This document shows positions 19,725-28,521 of a stretch of DNA of 64,000 nt, one piece after another (the stretch's first letter is position 1; each line of letters begins with the position of its first letter). The notes under the pieces are model-generated. The model did not search any database and was not told the origin of the DNA. It saw nothing but the letters and a program-made list of their open reading frames with translations. Origin of the DNA: Pseudoalteromonas citrea (GTDB lineage Bacteria; Pseudomonadota; Gammaproteobacteria; Enterobacterales; Alteromonadaceae); contig NZ_AHBZ03000012.1 of assembly GCF_000238375.3 (NCBI RefSeq), positions 620,001 to 684,000 on the forward strand, written 5' to 3'. The position numbers and the translations under genes were made by a program.

Positions 19725-21383
19725 CTATTCAGCGACCCCTAATGCAGCCATCATTTTCTGAGAAACATCCACATGGTGCTGCATAGTTGAAAACTGCTTA
19801 GTAACACCAGCAGGACCAAATGCATACACCGGCACTGGCGCCGCCGTATGTGTACCTGTGCCCCATACAACATTCTGCTGACTGGCTACAGCACGTGCGA
19901 TTTTACCGGTAAAGTCCTCACCACCGTATACATAAAACTCAGAGAAATCATTGAAATAGGGGAGAGGCTTATCATCTGCTCCGACTTTGTAGGATTCATC
20001 TATCTTATCAGCTTGCTCTAATGTAACTGTATATGGCGTTAATTCTGAGATGGCTTTTTGCCACTGTGAATCAGTACTGTTACTGTAATTACTATCACTG
20101 TTAACTGCCCCCATCACATCAAAAAATGTCCCTTTTTGATCGTATAAACTATCTAAGATACTCAAAGCACCAAAGTTAAAGTTAGGTTTATAATCTTTAT
20201 TATTCATGCCATCCCCGGGCAACGAAACCGCTTCAGGTGTATTTACATTCGAATAACTAAAGCCAAAGCTACCGGTTTCGTGATCTGCAGTTACCACCAC
20301 CAGCGTATCATTGCGGTCTTTAACCCAGTCATGTACCGCTGCCACTGCTTCATCAAACTTTAATAACTCATTTAGCATCCAACCAGCATCATTAGCATGC
20401 CCAGCCCAATCAATTTGCCCACCTTCTATCATCAAGAAAAAGCCGTCTTCATCTTTAGATAAAATATCAAGCGCTTTCACTGTCATTTCTTTTAAAGAGG
20501 GTTGGGTACAAGTATTGCTTGCCTGACATGCTTTATAGGCAATGCCATCGTCCATACCAGAGTTAGCAAACAGACCCAGTAGCTTATCAGTATCACTCGC
20601 TAATAACTGTGCTTTGTCAAAAGCCAAGGCATAGCCATGCTGTTCTTTTGCCTCTAAAACAATATTTCTGTCGTCATTTCGTTTTGATTTTTTATAAACA
20701 CTGCTAGGCATCCCTAAATCAGCTAACACCTTTTGATCAGCCTCATCTGTTTTTATATCTGATGGAATGAATACCCGCGCTCCACCTGACAATAAAACAT
20801 CCACCATCCCAGTATCCACTAATTGCTCTGCAATTTCAGGCTCCATAGAACGATGTGGTTGGTGAGCGGCAAATGCTGCTGGAGTTGCATGAGTAATACG
20901 CGTATCAGAAACAAGCCCTGTCGCCTTTCCTGCTTTTTTCGCTTTTTCTAAAATGGTTTCTACAATGTTGCCCTGCTCATCAAGACCAATCATTTCAGAG
21001 CCTGCAGCCAGACCTGTTGCTAACTGTGTTGCAGAACATGCTGAATCCGTTACCAACATACCATTGGCACCATGTGGTGCGTTAAGCGAAAGCCCCATAT
21101 GACCTGCATCTGCAAGTTTTGACAACGCGGTTTGATTACCTCGTGTATTATATGTCGAGTTTGGTGCTCTTCGCGCATACTCTTCTAATAGGCCAACTTG
21201 CTGTGCCCCCATGCCGTCACCAATCATTAAAATAACATTTTTCACTGAAGTTACTGGTGTGGGTGCTACTTCTTTAATCACCTCTTTTTCTACTTCTTTG
21301 ATCACTTCGACCGTTTGTGTGTCGTCGTTGCAAGCCGTCAGTAAGACTGCAGATACTGCCAATGTTATTAATTTCTTTTTCAT
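19725..21383 (-). CDS. Alkaline phosphatase family lipoprotein
   Basis: PhoA-superfamily phosphomonoesterase, probably anchored to the envelope. The 552 residues start with a lipoprotein signal (MKKKLITLAVSAVLLTAC, lipidation Cys18), then a charged linker with repeated KEVEKEVIKEV. Metal and active-site motifs are intact: MIGDGMGAQQV near residue 52, nucleophile Ser114 in VTDSACSATQLATG, HATPAAFAAHQPHR, MIEGGQIDWAGHAND, VVTADHETGSFGF and the late GTHTAAPVPVYAFGP histidine. Longer than E. coli PhoA. I saw no convincing Pho box upstream. The substrate is inferred from the family only. Confidence 0.9.
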   Translation of the reverse strand: MKKKLITLAVSAVLLTACNDDTQTVEVIKEVEKEVIKEVAPTPVTSVKNVILMIGDGMGAQQVGLLEEYARRAPNSTYNTRGNQTALSKLADAGHMGLSLNAPHGANGMLVTDSACSATQLATGLAAGSEMIGLDEQGNIVETILEKAKKAGKATGLVSDTRITHATPAAFAAHQPHRSMEPEIAEQLVDTGMVDVLLSGGARVFIPSDIKTDEADQKVLADLGMPSSVYKKSKRNDDRNIVLEAKEQHGYALAFDKAQLLASDTDKLLGLFANSGMDDGIAYKACQASNTCTQPSLKEMTVKALDILSKDEDGFFLMIEGGQIDWAGHANDAGWMLNELLKFDEAVAAVHDWVKDRNDTLVVVTADHETGSFGFSYSNVNTPEAVSLPGDGMNNKDYKPNFNFGALSILDSLYDQKGTFFDVMGAVNSDSNYSNSTDSQWQKAISELTPYTVTLEQADKIDESYKVGADDKPLPYFNDFSEFYVYGGEDFTGKIARAVASQQNVVWGTGTHTAAPVPVYAFGPAGVTKQFSTMQHHVDVSQKMMAALGVAE

Positions 21384-21501
21384 GAGGTTCCCGTAACGTA
21401 TGAGCTAATTAGCTTTATATAATTAAAAATCGATGCTCATTTTAGGGACGGATAATGACTTTTTTATTTCAATAGCATGACATTTTGAGTACTCACTCTA
21501 A

Positions 21502-22683
21502 TCACTTAAAGCGTAAAGAAACCGGACGGGTAGACACACCATGAATAAATATACTCAGGAGGATAGTGTAAACCGCAGCTTCGATAATAAGGGTAAACTC
21601 ATCGTGTGTGACTGTCATTAACATCAAGACAAACACCACTGAAGCAAGTCCTTTAGGGCCGAACCATGCCAAAGTCATACGTTCATACAATTGTGTATCA
21701 CTTCGTATTAAGCACAACATAACTGGTAAGATTCTGATCACAACAACGGCTAATATAGCAAATATCAATGCACCGATATTTAATCCAAATGACAGTAAAC
21801 TGAACGACATTAGTCCAAACAACGTCCAAATAAGTAAAGTTGCAAAATCGGCGATATGCTCGCTATCTTTTAATAAAGTGTCTTTAATTGGGTCATCATA
21901 AAACCGGTCAAACAACAAACCACATAAAAAAGCTGCTATAAAACCACTGCCATGGAAAGCTTGGGTTAGGGAGAATACCAACAAAGCAATCCCAACAAAT
22001 AAAAAGGGACTCGTTGTTGTCGCAAATAAATGGTGTTTCTTGGCCGACTTCATAAGAACAATAGCCAAGTAAGTAACAACAAGCGCCACAATACAGGCAA
22101 TGCCTAGTTCACGAAAAAACAGCCAAGACAATGTCAACAACGACGCTTCTTGGTTACTGATGAAAACACCTAGCAAAAATAGAAAAATAGGCACACATAA
22201 GCCATCATTTAGCCCACTTTCAACATTTATCGCTTCTCGCAATCGAATAGGTACATGCTGCTCATTCAAAAAACCTTTACACAAAGCGGCATCAGTTGGT
22301 GAAATAATCACGGCCAGTAGAGTGGCTCCTAGCCAAGGAAGCGGTAATAGCCAATAAGCAAATACGGCACCGCATAATATGGTCACTGGTAAACCAATTA
22401 AAAGAAGACGTAAAGGGAGTTGATAAGAATCATACAAAACACAAAGTCGGGTTTTTGCCGCATCACTAAATAGCACAATAGCTAAAACGACTTCCACTAC
22501 GGGCAACATAATATGACCATCTGACAGCGTCAAAAGAGCATCTTTTGGTACAAAAAATCCGAGTAACACACCAAAGGACACGAATAGAATAGGGGCTGTG
22601 ATCTCAGCTTTAGCAAGCTGACGGATACTAATTGAATATATAAAAAGAACGAAGCCAGCGCCGGCCAGTATGTAATATGTCAT
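21502..22683 (-). CDS. Cation:proton antiporter (CPA1/NhaP-like)
   Basis: Polytopic inner-membrane transporter of the sodium/proton exchanger family with about 12 hydrophobic segments over 393 residues. The conserved ion-binding region is visible as LAVIISPTDAALCKGFL followed by REAINVESGLNDGLCVPIFLFLLG, the ND-type motif of CPA1 exchangers. The frame extends to 22719, but an AAGGA five bases before the ATG at 22683 favours that start (ATG at 22686 also possible). No long C-terminal regulatory domain. Exact ion specificity cannot be read from sequence. Confidence 0.88.
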   Translation of the reverse strand: MTYYILAGAGFVLFIYSISIRQLAKAEITAPILFVSFGVLLGFFVPKDALLTLSDGHIMLPVVEVVLAIVLFSDAAKTRLCVLYDSYQLPLRLLLIGLPVTILCGAVFAYWLLPLPWLGATLLAVIISPTDAALCKGFLNEQHVPIRLREAINVESGLNDGLCVPIFLFLLGVFISNQEASLLTLSWLFFRELGIACIVALVVTYLAIVLMKSAKKHHLFATTTSPFLFVGIALLVFSLTQAFHGSGFIAAFLCGLLFDRFYDDPIKDTLLKDSEHIADFATLLIWTLFGLMSFSLLSFGLNIGALIFAILAVVVIRILPVMLCLIRSDTQLYERMTLAWFGPKGLASVVFVLMLMTVTHDEFTLIIEAAVYTILLSIFIHGVSTRPVSLRFK

Positions 22684-22797
22684 CATAATCCTTATCAAAT
22701 AGCCTATTACTACTATCAATGAATTATGATGATAATCAAGTTAAACCATATAACTTTAACGTATTACGATGTCAGCTAAAAAACCACTAAGTAAATA

Positions 22798-24195
22798 CTA
22801 TTGCGCTTTTGGTTTAGGTGCTGAAAAACGACGACGCTTAGGCTTAGCATTTGTTGGGTTATCTATGGCAGACTTTACCTGTGCTTTACCTTGGTTACCC
22901 CCGTTTCCACGAGGCTTATGTTTACTTTGCCCAGGCTTTGCTTTTTTCGGTGTATGATTCCCCTGACCTTGGCTTTGCTCACCCTGTGGTTTAGGGCTTT
23001 TGGGCTTTTTCGCTTTCTTTGGCTTTACTGGTCGAGTATCTAATGCCACTTCAGGCACCGGATGTTGAGGTGCAAACCCCTCTTCGTGCGCTCGTGGGAT
23101 CAAGGCGCCTATAAAACGTTCAATGCCATATAAGTCTGCGGCATCATCTACTGTAACGAATGATACAGCTTGACCATCACTTCCAGCACGCCCAGTACGG
23201 CCAATGCGATGTACATAATCTTCATAAATATTAGGCAAATCGTAGTTAACCACATACGGTAGCTCTGCAATATCTAAGCCTCGCGCCACGATATCTGTGG
23301 CCACAAGTACATTCACCTCACCCGTTTTAAAGCCATTTAGGGCTTTTACCCGCGCTGATTGTGACTTGTTACCATGAATGGCTGCGCCGGTGATCTTGTC
23401 TCTTTCTAGCTGTGTCACTAGGCGGTTTGCGCCATGTTTAGTTCGGCAAAACACCAACACTTGTTGCCATTTTTTAGTCCGAATTAAATGACTCAACAAC
23501 TTAGTTTTTTGTGGTTTATCTACAGCATAAGCAAACTGAGTAACGGTTTTTGATGCCGCATTTTTAGGCGTTACCGAGATCTCAATAGGAGACACAATAA
23601 GCCCTTTCGCTAAATCTCGAATTGGGTCTGAGAATGTGGCTGAAAAAAGCAAGTTTTGACGCTCTTTTGGCAACACTTTAATAATACGCTTAATGTCATG
23701 AATAAACCCCATGTCCAACATGCGATCGGCTTCATCGAGCACTAAAGTGCGAAGTTGATTAAACTTCACCGCATTTTGGCTATACAAATCAAGCAATCGA
23801 CCTGGTGTGGCAATCAAAATGTCTACACCTTTTCGCAACTGGATCATTTGAGGGTTAATTTTCACCCCACCATACACCACTGCAGAACGTAATCGAGTCC
23901 CTTGACTATAGGCCTCGACATTTTCCGCTATTTGTAAAGCAAGCTCACGTGTTGGCGCTAAAACGAGAGCCAACGCTTGGTTTGAGCGAGGGCGATCCTC
24001 TTTTAATAATTGCTCAATAAGCGGAAGAGTAAATGCAGCGGTTTTACCGGTACCTGTTTGTGCTGCTGCCATTACATCTTGACCAGACAATACCGCTGGG
24101 ATGCCTTTTTCTTGAATAGCCGTCGGTGTGGTGTAGCCTTTATCTGTAATACTTTGCACGATTGATGGAGACAAACCCAAATCTGAAAACGTCAT
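22798..24195 (-). CDS. rhlE: DEAD-box ATP-dependent RNA helicase RhlE
   Basis: RNA helicase acting in ribosome assembly and RNA turnover. All core motifs are present: Q motif with [14 protein letters not shown], motif [10 protein letters not shown] near residue 43-51, [27 protein letters not shown], and the second-domain motifs [12 protein letters not shown] and [10 protein letters not shown]. After about residue 385 the tail becomes low-complexity, rich in Lys, Pro, Gly and Gln, as in many RhlE proteins, and probably binds RNA. 465 residues. Confidence 0.94.
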   Translation of the reverse strand: MTFSDLGLSPSIVQSITDKGYTTPTAIQEKGIPAVLSGQDVMAAAQTGTGKTAAFTLPLIEQLLKEDRPRSNQALALVLAPTRELALQIAENVEAYSQGTRLRSAVVYGGVKINPQMIQLRKGVDILIATPGRLLDLYSQNAVKFNQLRTLVLDEADRMLDMGFIHDIKRIIKVLPKERQNLLFSATFSDPIRDLAKGLIVSPIEISVTPKNAASKTVTQFAYAVDKPQKTKLLSHLIRTKKWQQVLVFCRTKHGANRLVTQLERDKITGAAIHGNKSQSARVKALNGFKTGEVNVLVATDIVARGLDIAELPYVVNYDLPNIYEDYVHRIGRTGRAGSDGQAVSFVTVDDAADLYGIERFIGALIPRAHEEGFAPQHPVPEVALDTRPVKPKKAKKPKSPKPQGEQSQGQGNHTPKKAKPGQSKHKPRGNGGNQGKAQVKSAIDNPTNAKPKRRRFSAPKPKAQ

Positions 24196-24516
24196 TTAAA
24201 CTCTCATGTGTTGGGGCTTATCTTCAACAAATAGATAGGAAAACCACAGCGGCATAAGCCCTAGCAAATGACATTATGTTAACGACACTTACTAAGCCGA
24301 CTGCACTTACACAAGCTGTTAGGTGACCCAGTGCGCTGGTAAGACAATCAAGTATAACAGATCACCACCTGATCCCCTATTTTATAACCTTCTTGGCAAG
24401 AAAAGCGCAACATGTACATAAAAGCGTTACAAGAATACAATTGATCAACATTTATCTTACATATATGCTGAACTTTGCTTTTGAGCAAAAACAACACAAC
24501 AGTAAAGGAAAGTAAC
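24196..24516. other. Intergenic region between rhlE and the chitinase gene
   Basis: About 320 bases serving two divergent genes. Towards rhlE it contains an eight-base inverted repeat (gggcttat at 24214-24221, ataagccc at 24254-24261) that would lie in the rhlE leader RNA, plus a near-palindrome ccagtgcgctgg around 24330-24341. Towards the chitinase it holds the promoter listed separately. No additional gene is apparent. Confidence 0.6.
24441..24469 (+). promoter_or_regulatory. Putative sigma-70 promoter of the chitinase gene
   Basis: TTGATC at 24441-24446 and TATGCT at 24464-24469 with a 17-base spacer, 47 bases before the start codon. Each box matches the consensus in at least four of six positions. 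Start of transcription expected near 24476. Confidence 0.5.
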
Positions 24517-27063
24517 ATGAGATTAAAATTCACTAAGGGACTGCATAGTGCAGTACTCGGGCTATGTGCCCTCCCCTTTTATTCACAAGCTTACGATTGC
24601 CAAGGCATTGATGCATGGTCAAGCAGCAATACGTATGTAACTGGCAATCTTGTCACACAAAATAATACCGCCTACCAAGCAAAGTGGTGGACGCAAGCAC
24701 AATCTCCAGCAGATAACTCCACACCATATGCTGTATGGGATGATTTGGGCACCTGTGGTGGCAATCAAGCCCCCATAATTAACCTAATTACACCCGCTGA
24801 CGGTTCTACTTTACCGATAAATGACAGCGCTGTTTTTAGCGCCCAAGCTAATGATTCAGATGGCAGTATCGCTCAGGTCGAGTTTTTCTTAAGTGGTCAA
24901 TCTGTTGGTATCGATACACAAGCTCCCTATGAAATAACATGGCAAACCATCGCTGGGCAGTATCAAATTAATGCAATTGCCACCGATAATAATGGCGCAA
25001 ACACCACCAGCAACACCGCACAACTGACTGTTACTGATGGCATGCCAAATGTAAACCCAACCATAGAGCTCACAGCACCGCTTAATAACAGCCAATATCA
25101 AGTGGGCGACCAAGTCAGCATTAGCGCAACAGCCGCCGACGTTGATGGCCAAGTCACCGAGGTCTCATTTTGGCTAAATGATACTTTGCTAAGTACTGAT
25201 ACCAGCGCACCGTATCAAACACTATGGAGTGCCACTGTTGGTAACCTGCAAATAAAAGCGATTGTAAAGGATGATAAAAATGCCACCGCGAGCGCAATTG
25301 CTAATATCGTCGTCTCAGAGCCTAATTCAGGCGGTTGTAAAAACGTACCAAACTATCAAGCCGGTGGGAACTATAAAGCGGGTGATGTTGTTGCCCATAA
25401 CAATTATAAATATCGTTGTGATATAGGTCCTTGGTGTAGCTCTGATGCATTATGGGCGTACGAGCCTGGCGTAGGTCAATCGTGGACTGATGCCTGGACA
25501 GATCAAGGTATATGTGCCATTAAGCCGGTAGTTAACTTTACCGCGCCAGCGGCTAATAGTACCTTGCTACAAGGCAATAGTTACGATATTGCCCTCAATG
25601 CCACAGATGCTGACGGGCAAATTAGTCAAGTGGACATTTATGCAGGCAACACGTTATTAAGCAGCTTAAACCAAGCCCCTTATCAAGTAAGTTGGCTCGC
25701 GCAGCAGCTAGGACCCATCGAGCTCAGTGCCATTGCCACTGATAACGAAGGAAATCAAAGCAGCAGCACGCAAGTCGTTACTGTTACAGATAAAGCGATT
25801 GTGAGCTCCATAACATCACCAAGCGCAGGTAGCCAAATAACATTAGGTAGCGCTACACAGCTGACAGCAGACGCCTCAGCATTACTTGGACAAATCACCG
25901 AGGTTAGCTTTACTGTGGATGGTGTCTTAGTCGCCACAGATACCAGCGCCCCTTACTCCACACTGTATACACCTGCAAGTTTAGGTAATAAAACCATCAC
26001 GGCGATTGCTAAAGACAATTTAGGTAATCAAGCCATCAGTGAAGGCGTTAGTATCAAAGTGATCGATGCCCCCATTGGGAAAACCCATAAACTAATCGGG
26101 TATTGGCATAACTTTGTTAATCCAGCCGGTTGCCCATTACCACTGAATCAAATATCACCAGCATGGGATATTATCGATATCGCATTTGCCGATAACGACC
26201 GAAATTCCAACGGAACTGTGCACTTTAATTTGTTCGAGAAAGACATTCATTCAACCTGCCCAGCAATTGACCCTGTTCAATTCAAGCAAGATATGCAAGC
26301 CCTTCAAGCGCAAGGAAAGGTCTTTGTTTTAAGTCTTGGTGGTGCTGAGGGAACAATCACACTCAATACCGACTCAGATGAAGCTAATTTTGTGGCGAGC
26401 TTGACGGCTATTATTAATGAATGGGGCTTCGATGGCCTAGACATTGACTTAGAAAGTGGCTCAAACCTCATGCATGGTACACAAATTCAAGCCCGCTTAC
26501 CGCGCGCTATAAAACAAATAGAGCAAAATATCGGGGGCAATATGGTGTTGACGATGGCTCCTGAACACCCTTATGTGCATGGTGGTATGATAGCTTATAC
26601 CGGTATTTGGGGTGCCTATATTCCCGTTATCGATCAACTGCGTGACACGTTAGATCTGCTGCATGTTCAACTATATAACAATGGTGGACTACCTAACCCT
26701 TATGAGCCTGGTAGTGCACCAGAAGGGTCTGTCAATATGATGGTCGCCCACGCTAAAATGTTATTAGAAGGCTTTGACTTGGCAGACGGTACACGTTTTG
26801 CGCCACTAAGAGATGACCAAGTCGCGATTGGCTTACCATCAGGTCCTAAGTCGGCAAACTCAGGACAAGCACCTATTGCCAACATCACATCAGCACTCGA
26901 TTGCATAATTAAAGGCACCAGTTGCTCAACCATCGTCCCAATTAAGACCGCCCCGAATTTCGGTGGCGTAATGACATGGTCTATCAACTGGGATAAATTT
27001 GATGGCTACAACTTCTCAAAACCAATTGGTGACAAGCTAAATAGTTTAAACCAAGGTAAGTAG
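24517..27063 (+). CDS. Secreted GH18 chitinase with carbohydrate-binding and Ig-like modules
   Basis: Extracellular endo-acting chitinase candidate. I start at ATG 24517 (MRLKFTKGLHSAVLGLC), which has AAAGGA seven bases upstream; the frame is open 14 codons earlier. Order over 848 residues: signal peptide (cleavage near SQA, residue 24), CBM5/12-type chitin-binding module (about 26-76), two Ig-like repeats (about 82-265), a second cysteine-containing binding module (about 270-333), two further Ig-like repeats (about 337-515), then the GH18 barrel from about 520. The catalytic motif DGLDIDLE is at 639-646 with Glu646 as acid; FVLSLGGAEG precedes it. The family hydrolyses beta-1,4-linked GlcNAc. 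Monocistronic, with its own terminator. Confidence 0.92.
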   Translation: MRLKFTKGLHSAVLGLCALPFYSQAYDCQGIDAWSSSNTYVTGNLVTQNNTAYQAKWWTQAQSPADNSTPYAVWDDLGTCGGNQAPIINLITPADGSTLPINDSAVFSAQANDSDGSIAQVEFFLSGQSVGIDTQAPYEITWQTIAGQYQINAIATDNNGANTTSNTAQLTVTDGMPNVNPTIELTAPLNNSQYQVGDQVSISATAADVDGQVTEVSFWLNDTLLSTDTSAPYQTLWSATVGNLQIKAIVKDDKNATASAIANIVVSEPNSGGCKNVPNYQAGGNYKAGDVVAHNNYKYRCDIGPWCSSDALWAYEPGVGQSWTDAWTDQGICAIKPVVNFTAPAANSTLLQGNSYDIALNATDADGQISQVDIYAGNTLLSSLNQAPYQVSWLAQQLGPIELSAIATDNEGNQSSSTQVVTVTDKAIVSSITSPSAGSQITLGSATQLTADASALLGQITEVSFTVDGVLVATDTSAPYSTLYTPASLGNKTITAIAKDNLGNQAISEGVSIKVIDAPIGKTHKLIGYWHNFVNPAGCPLPLNQISPAWDIIDIAFADNDRNSNGTVHFNLFEKDIHSTCPAIDPVQFKQDMQALQAQGKVFVLSLGGAEGTITLNTDSDEANFVASLTAIINEWGFDGLDIDLESGSNLMHGTQIQARLPRAIKQIEQNIGGNMVLTMAPEHPYVHGGMIAYTGIWGAYIPVIDQLRDTLDLLHVQLYNNGGLPNPYEPGSAPEGSVNMMVAHAKMLLEGFDLADGTRFAPLRDDQVAIGLPSGPKSANSGQAPIANITSALDCIIKGTSCSTIVPIKTAPNFGGVMTWSINWDKFDGYNFSKPIGDKLNSLNQGK

Positions 27064-27083
27064 AATTCTCGCTCACTCTATAT

Positions 27084-27117
27084 AAAAAGGCCCCTCAGGT
27101 ATCGGAGGGGCCTTTTT
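27084..27117 (+). terminator. Rho-independent terminator after the chitinase gene
   Basis: Thirteen-base perfect stem aaaaaggcccctc (27084-27096) with gaggggccttttt (27105-27117), ending in a T run. It begins 21 bases after the chitinase stop and can also serve the convergent gene on the minus strand. Confidence 0.9.
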
Positions 27118-27157
27118 AACACTTTAATTGGCAATAGACGTGCCAATAAATATAGAC

Positions 27158-27613
27158 TTAGTAAGCAGGTTCACAAATGCGAACACGACGAGTTTCAGTT
27201 GTCACAGTATGTCTATCAACTGAACCGCCAACATTTTTCCCTTCACGCCACCAGTAATTGCATTGCTCGCCATTTACAGGGTAATAACTCTCCCACGTAT
27301 GCGACATCCAACGCGTCCCACAGCTTGGCATGCTCCCTTCCTGCGTAAATGTCTTTGTTTTTGTTAAATCTTTTTCTAAAGACACCTTACGCCAATACTT
27401 TGTTGGGCAATTTCGGCTTGGGTTATCATTAAAATGGAAATACGGTAAACCATAGTGCTCAAAAGCGACTTCGTATTCACATTCCACAGTATGTACGTCA
27501 ACTTGCTGATTTTCATACCAGCAATACTCAGGTGCACGCTCTTCAGTAACAGCCAAGGCCGTGGTTGACAATAATGCTGTAGCCAGCCCCATTAGCAGTG
27601 TATTTTTTAACAT
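27158..27613 (-). CDS. Small secreted cysteine-containing protein of unknown function
   Basis: I do not recognise this family. The frame is open to 27619, but the ATG at 27613 has AAGGA six bases upstream and begins a clean signal peptide (MLKNTLLMGLATALLSTTALA). The mature protein of about 130 residues has six cysteines (YCWY, ECEYE, NCPTK, SCGTR, QCNYW, ICEPAY), enough for three disulfides. It is rich in Trp and Tyr (KYWRKV, SHTWESYYPV, NYWWREG), and two segments hold alternating polar/threonine residues suggesting beta strands (VDRHTVTTETRRVRIC). It is convergent with the chitinase gene but has its own promoter region, so shared function is not implied. Confidence 0.75.
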   Translation of the reverse strand: MLKNTLLMGLATALLSTTALAVTEERAPEYCWYENQQVDVHTVECEYEVAFEHYGLPYFHFNDNPSRNCPTKYWRKVSLEKDLTKTKTFTQEGSMPSCGTRWMSHTWESYYPVNGEQCNYWWREGKNVGGSVDRHTVTTETRRVRICEPAY

Positions 27614-28077
27614 GATCATTCCTTTTCTTATTTAAATTAATTGAACAAAAATAATACTACTGGAACTTTATGTTATTAATATATTATAAATAATACGCCA
27701 ATGTGACTGTCTCTTAATTTAAAAAAGTACAATTTTTGGCCTGGATAATCAAAAGGTCATATTAACGACACAGGAAAGATAGATGACAGTCAGTATTGCC
27801 TACCACTCAGAGTGCACTGGATACTTCATTTACTGGATGCCCTAAATAGAACACGCTTAAACGATGAACAAACCAGTCGGTGTTAACGCGACGAAGATAA
27901 CCCCTAATACCAGCTTCCCAGCGTTATAACCTGAGTATTAAGTGCAGTCATACACGGTGAAATAGCGAACAAGCCACACCTTAAAAGGAATATTAAGGCT
28001 CTAATTTAACTAGAAAACAGTTCAATCTAACGTAGGTAATACTTAGGAGAGATAGTTCATATATAACTTGGAGGGGG
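27614..28077. other. Gene-poor region between the secreted protein and rnpB
   Basis: About 460 bases without a secure gene. The first 140 bases are very AT-rich and probably contain the promoter of the small secreted protein. From about 27770 composition becomes more balanced. Here a 38-codon minus-strand open stretch (27807-27923; listed separately) and a short plus-strand frame at 27783-27845 preceded by AGGAAAG can be seen. Nothing else is recognisable. Confidence 0.6.
27807..27923 (-). pseudogene. Possible gene remnant or short dispersed repeat
   Basis: On the minus strand 38 codons are open, reading RWEAGIRGYLRRVNTDWFVH and continuing RLSVFYLGHPVNEVSSAL before a stop. The composition looks protein-like, but there is no start codon and a TAA lies directly upstream. 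It could be the end of a decayed gene or part of a repeat present elsewhere in the genome; chance is also possible. Low confidence. Confidence 0.2.
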
Positions 28078-28117
28078 TCAAGCGTAAGCACCTAATAAAT
28101 CAGATGCTTACGCTTGA
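28078..28117 (-). other. 13-bp perfect inverted repeat just after rnpB
   Basis: tcaagcgtaagca (28078-28090) is repeated inverted at 28105-28117, with a 14-base loop. It begins four bases past the predicted 3' end of RNase P RNA. The position suggests a terminator or 3' processing signal, but no T run follows on the minus strand (the sequence continues ccccctcc). Confidence 0.6.
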
Positions 28118-28120
28118 GTT

Positions 28121-28481
<361 letters not shown>

Positions 28482-28487
28482 CGGCGG

Positions 28488-28493
28488 ATTATA
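28488..28493 (-). promoter_or_regulatory. -10 element of the rnpB promoter
   Basis: Perfect TATAAT on the minus strand, seven bases before the predicted RNA start. A GC-rich discriminator (ccgccgc) follows, as at stable-RNA promoters under stringent control. No good -35 lies at 16-18 bases. Confidence 0.65.
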
Positions 28494-28521
28494 CGGTATA
28501 TCTAGACAAAGCTCACGCTTT

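Noticed and set aside
21384-21501. Pho box upstream of the alkaline phosphatase
   Set aside because: Only one half-site-like TGTCAT is present, with no second repeat at the right spacing.
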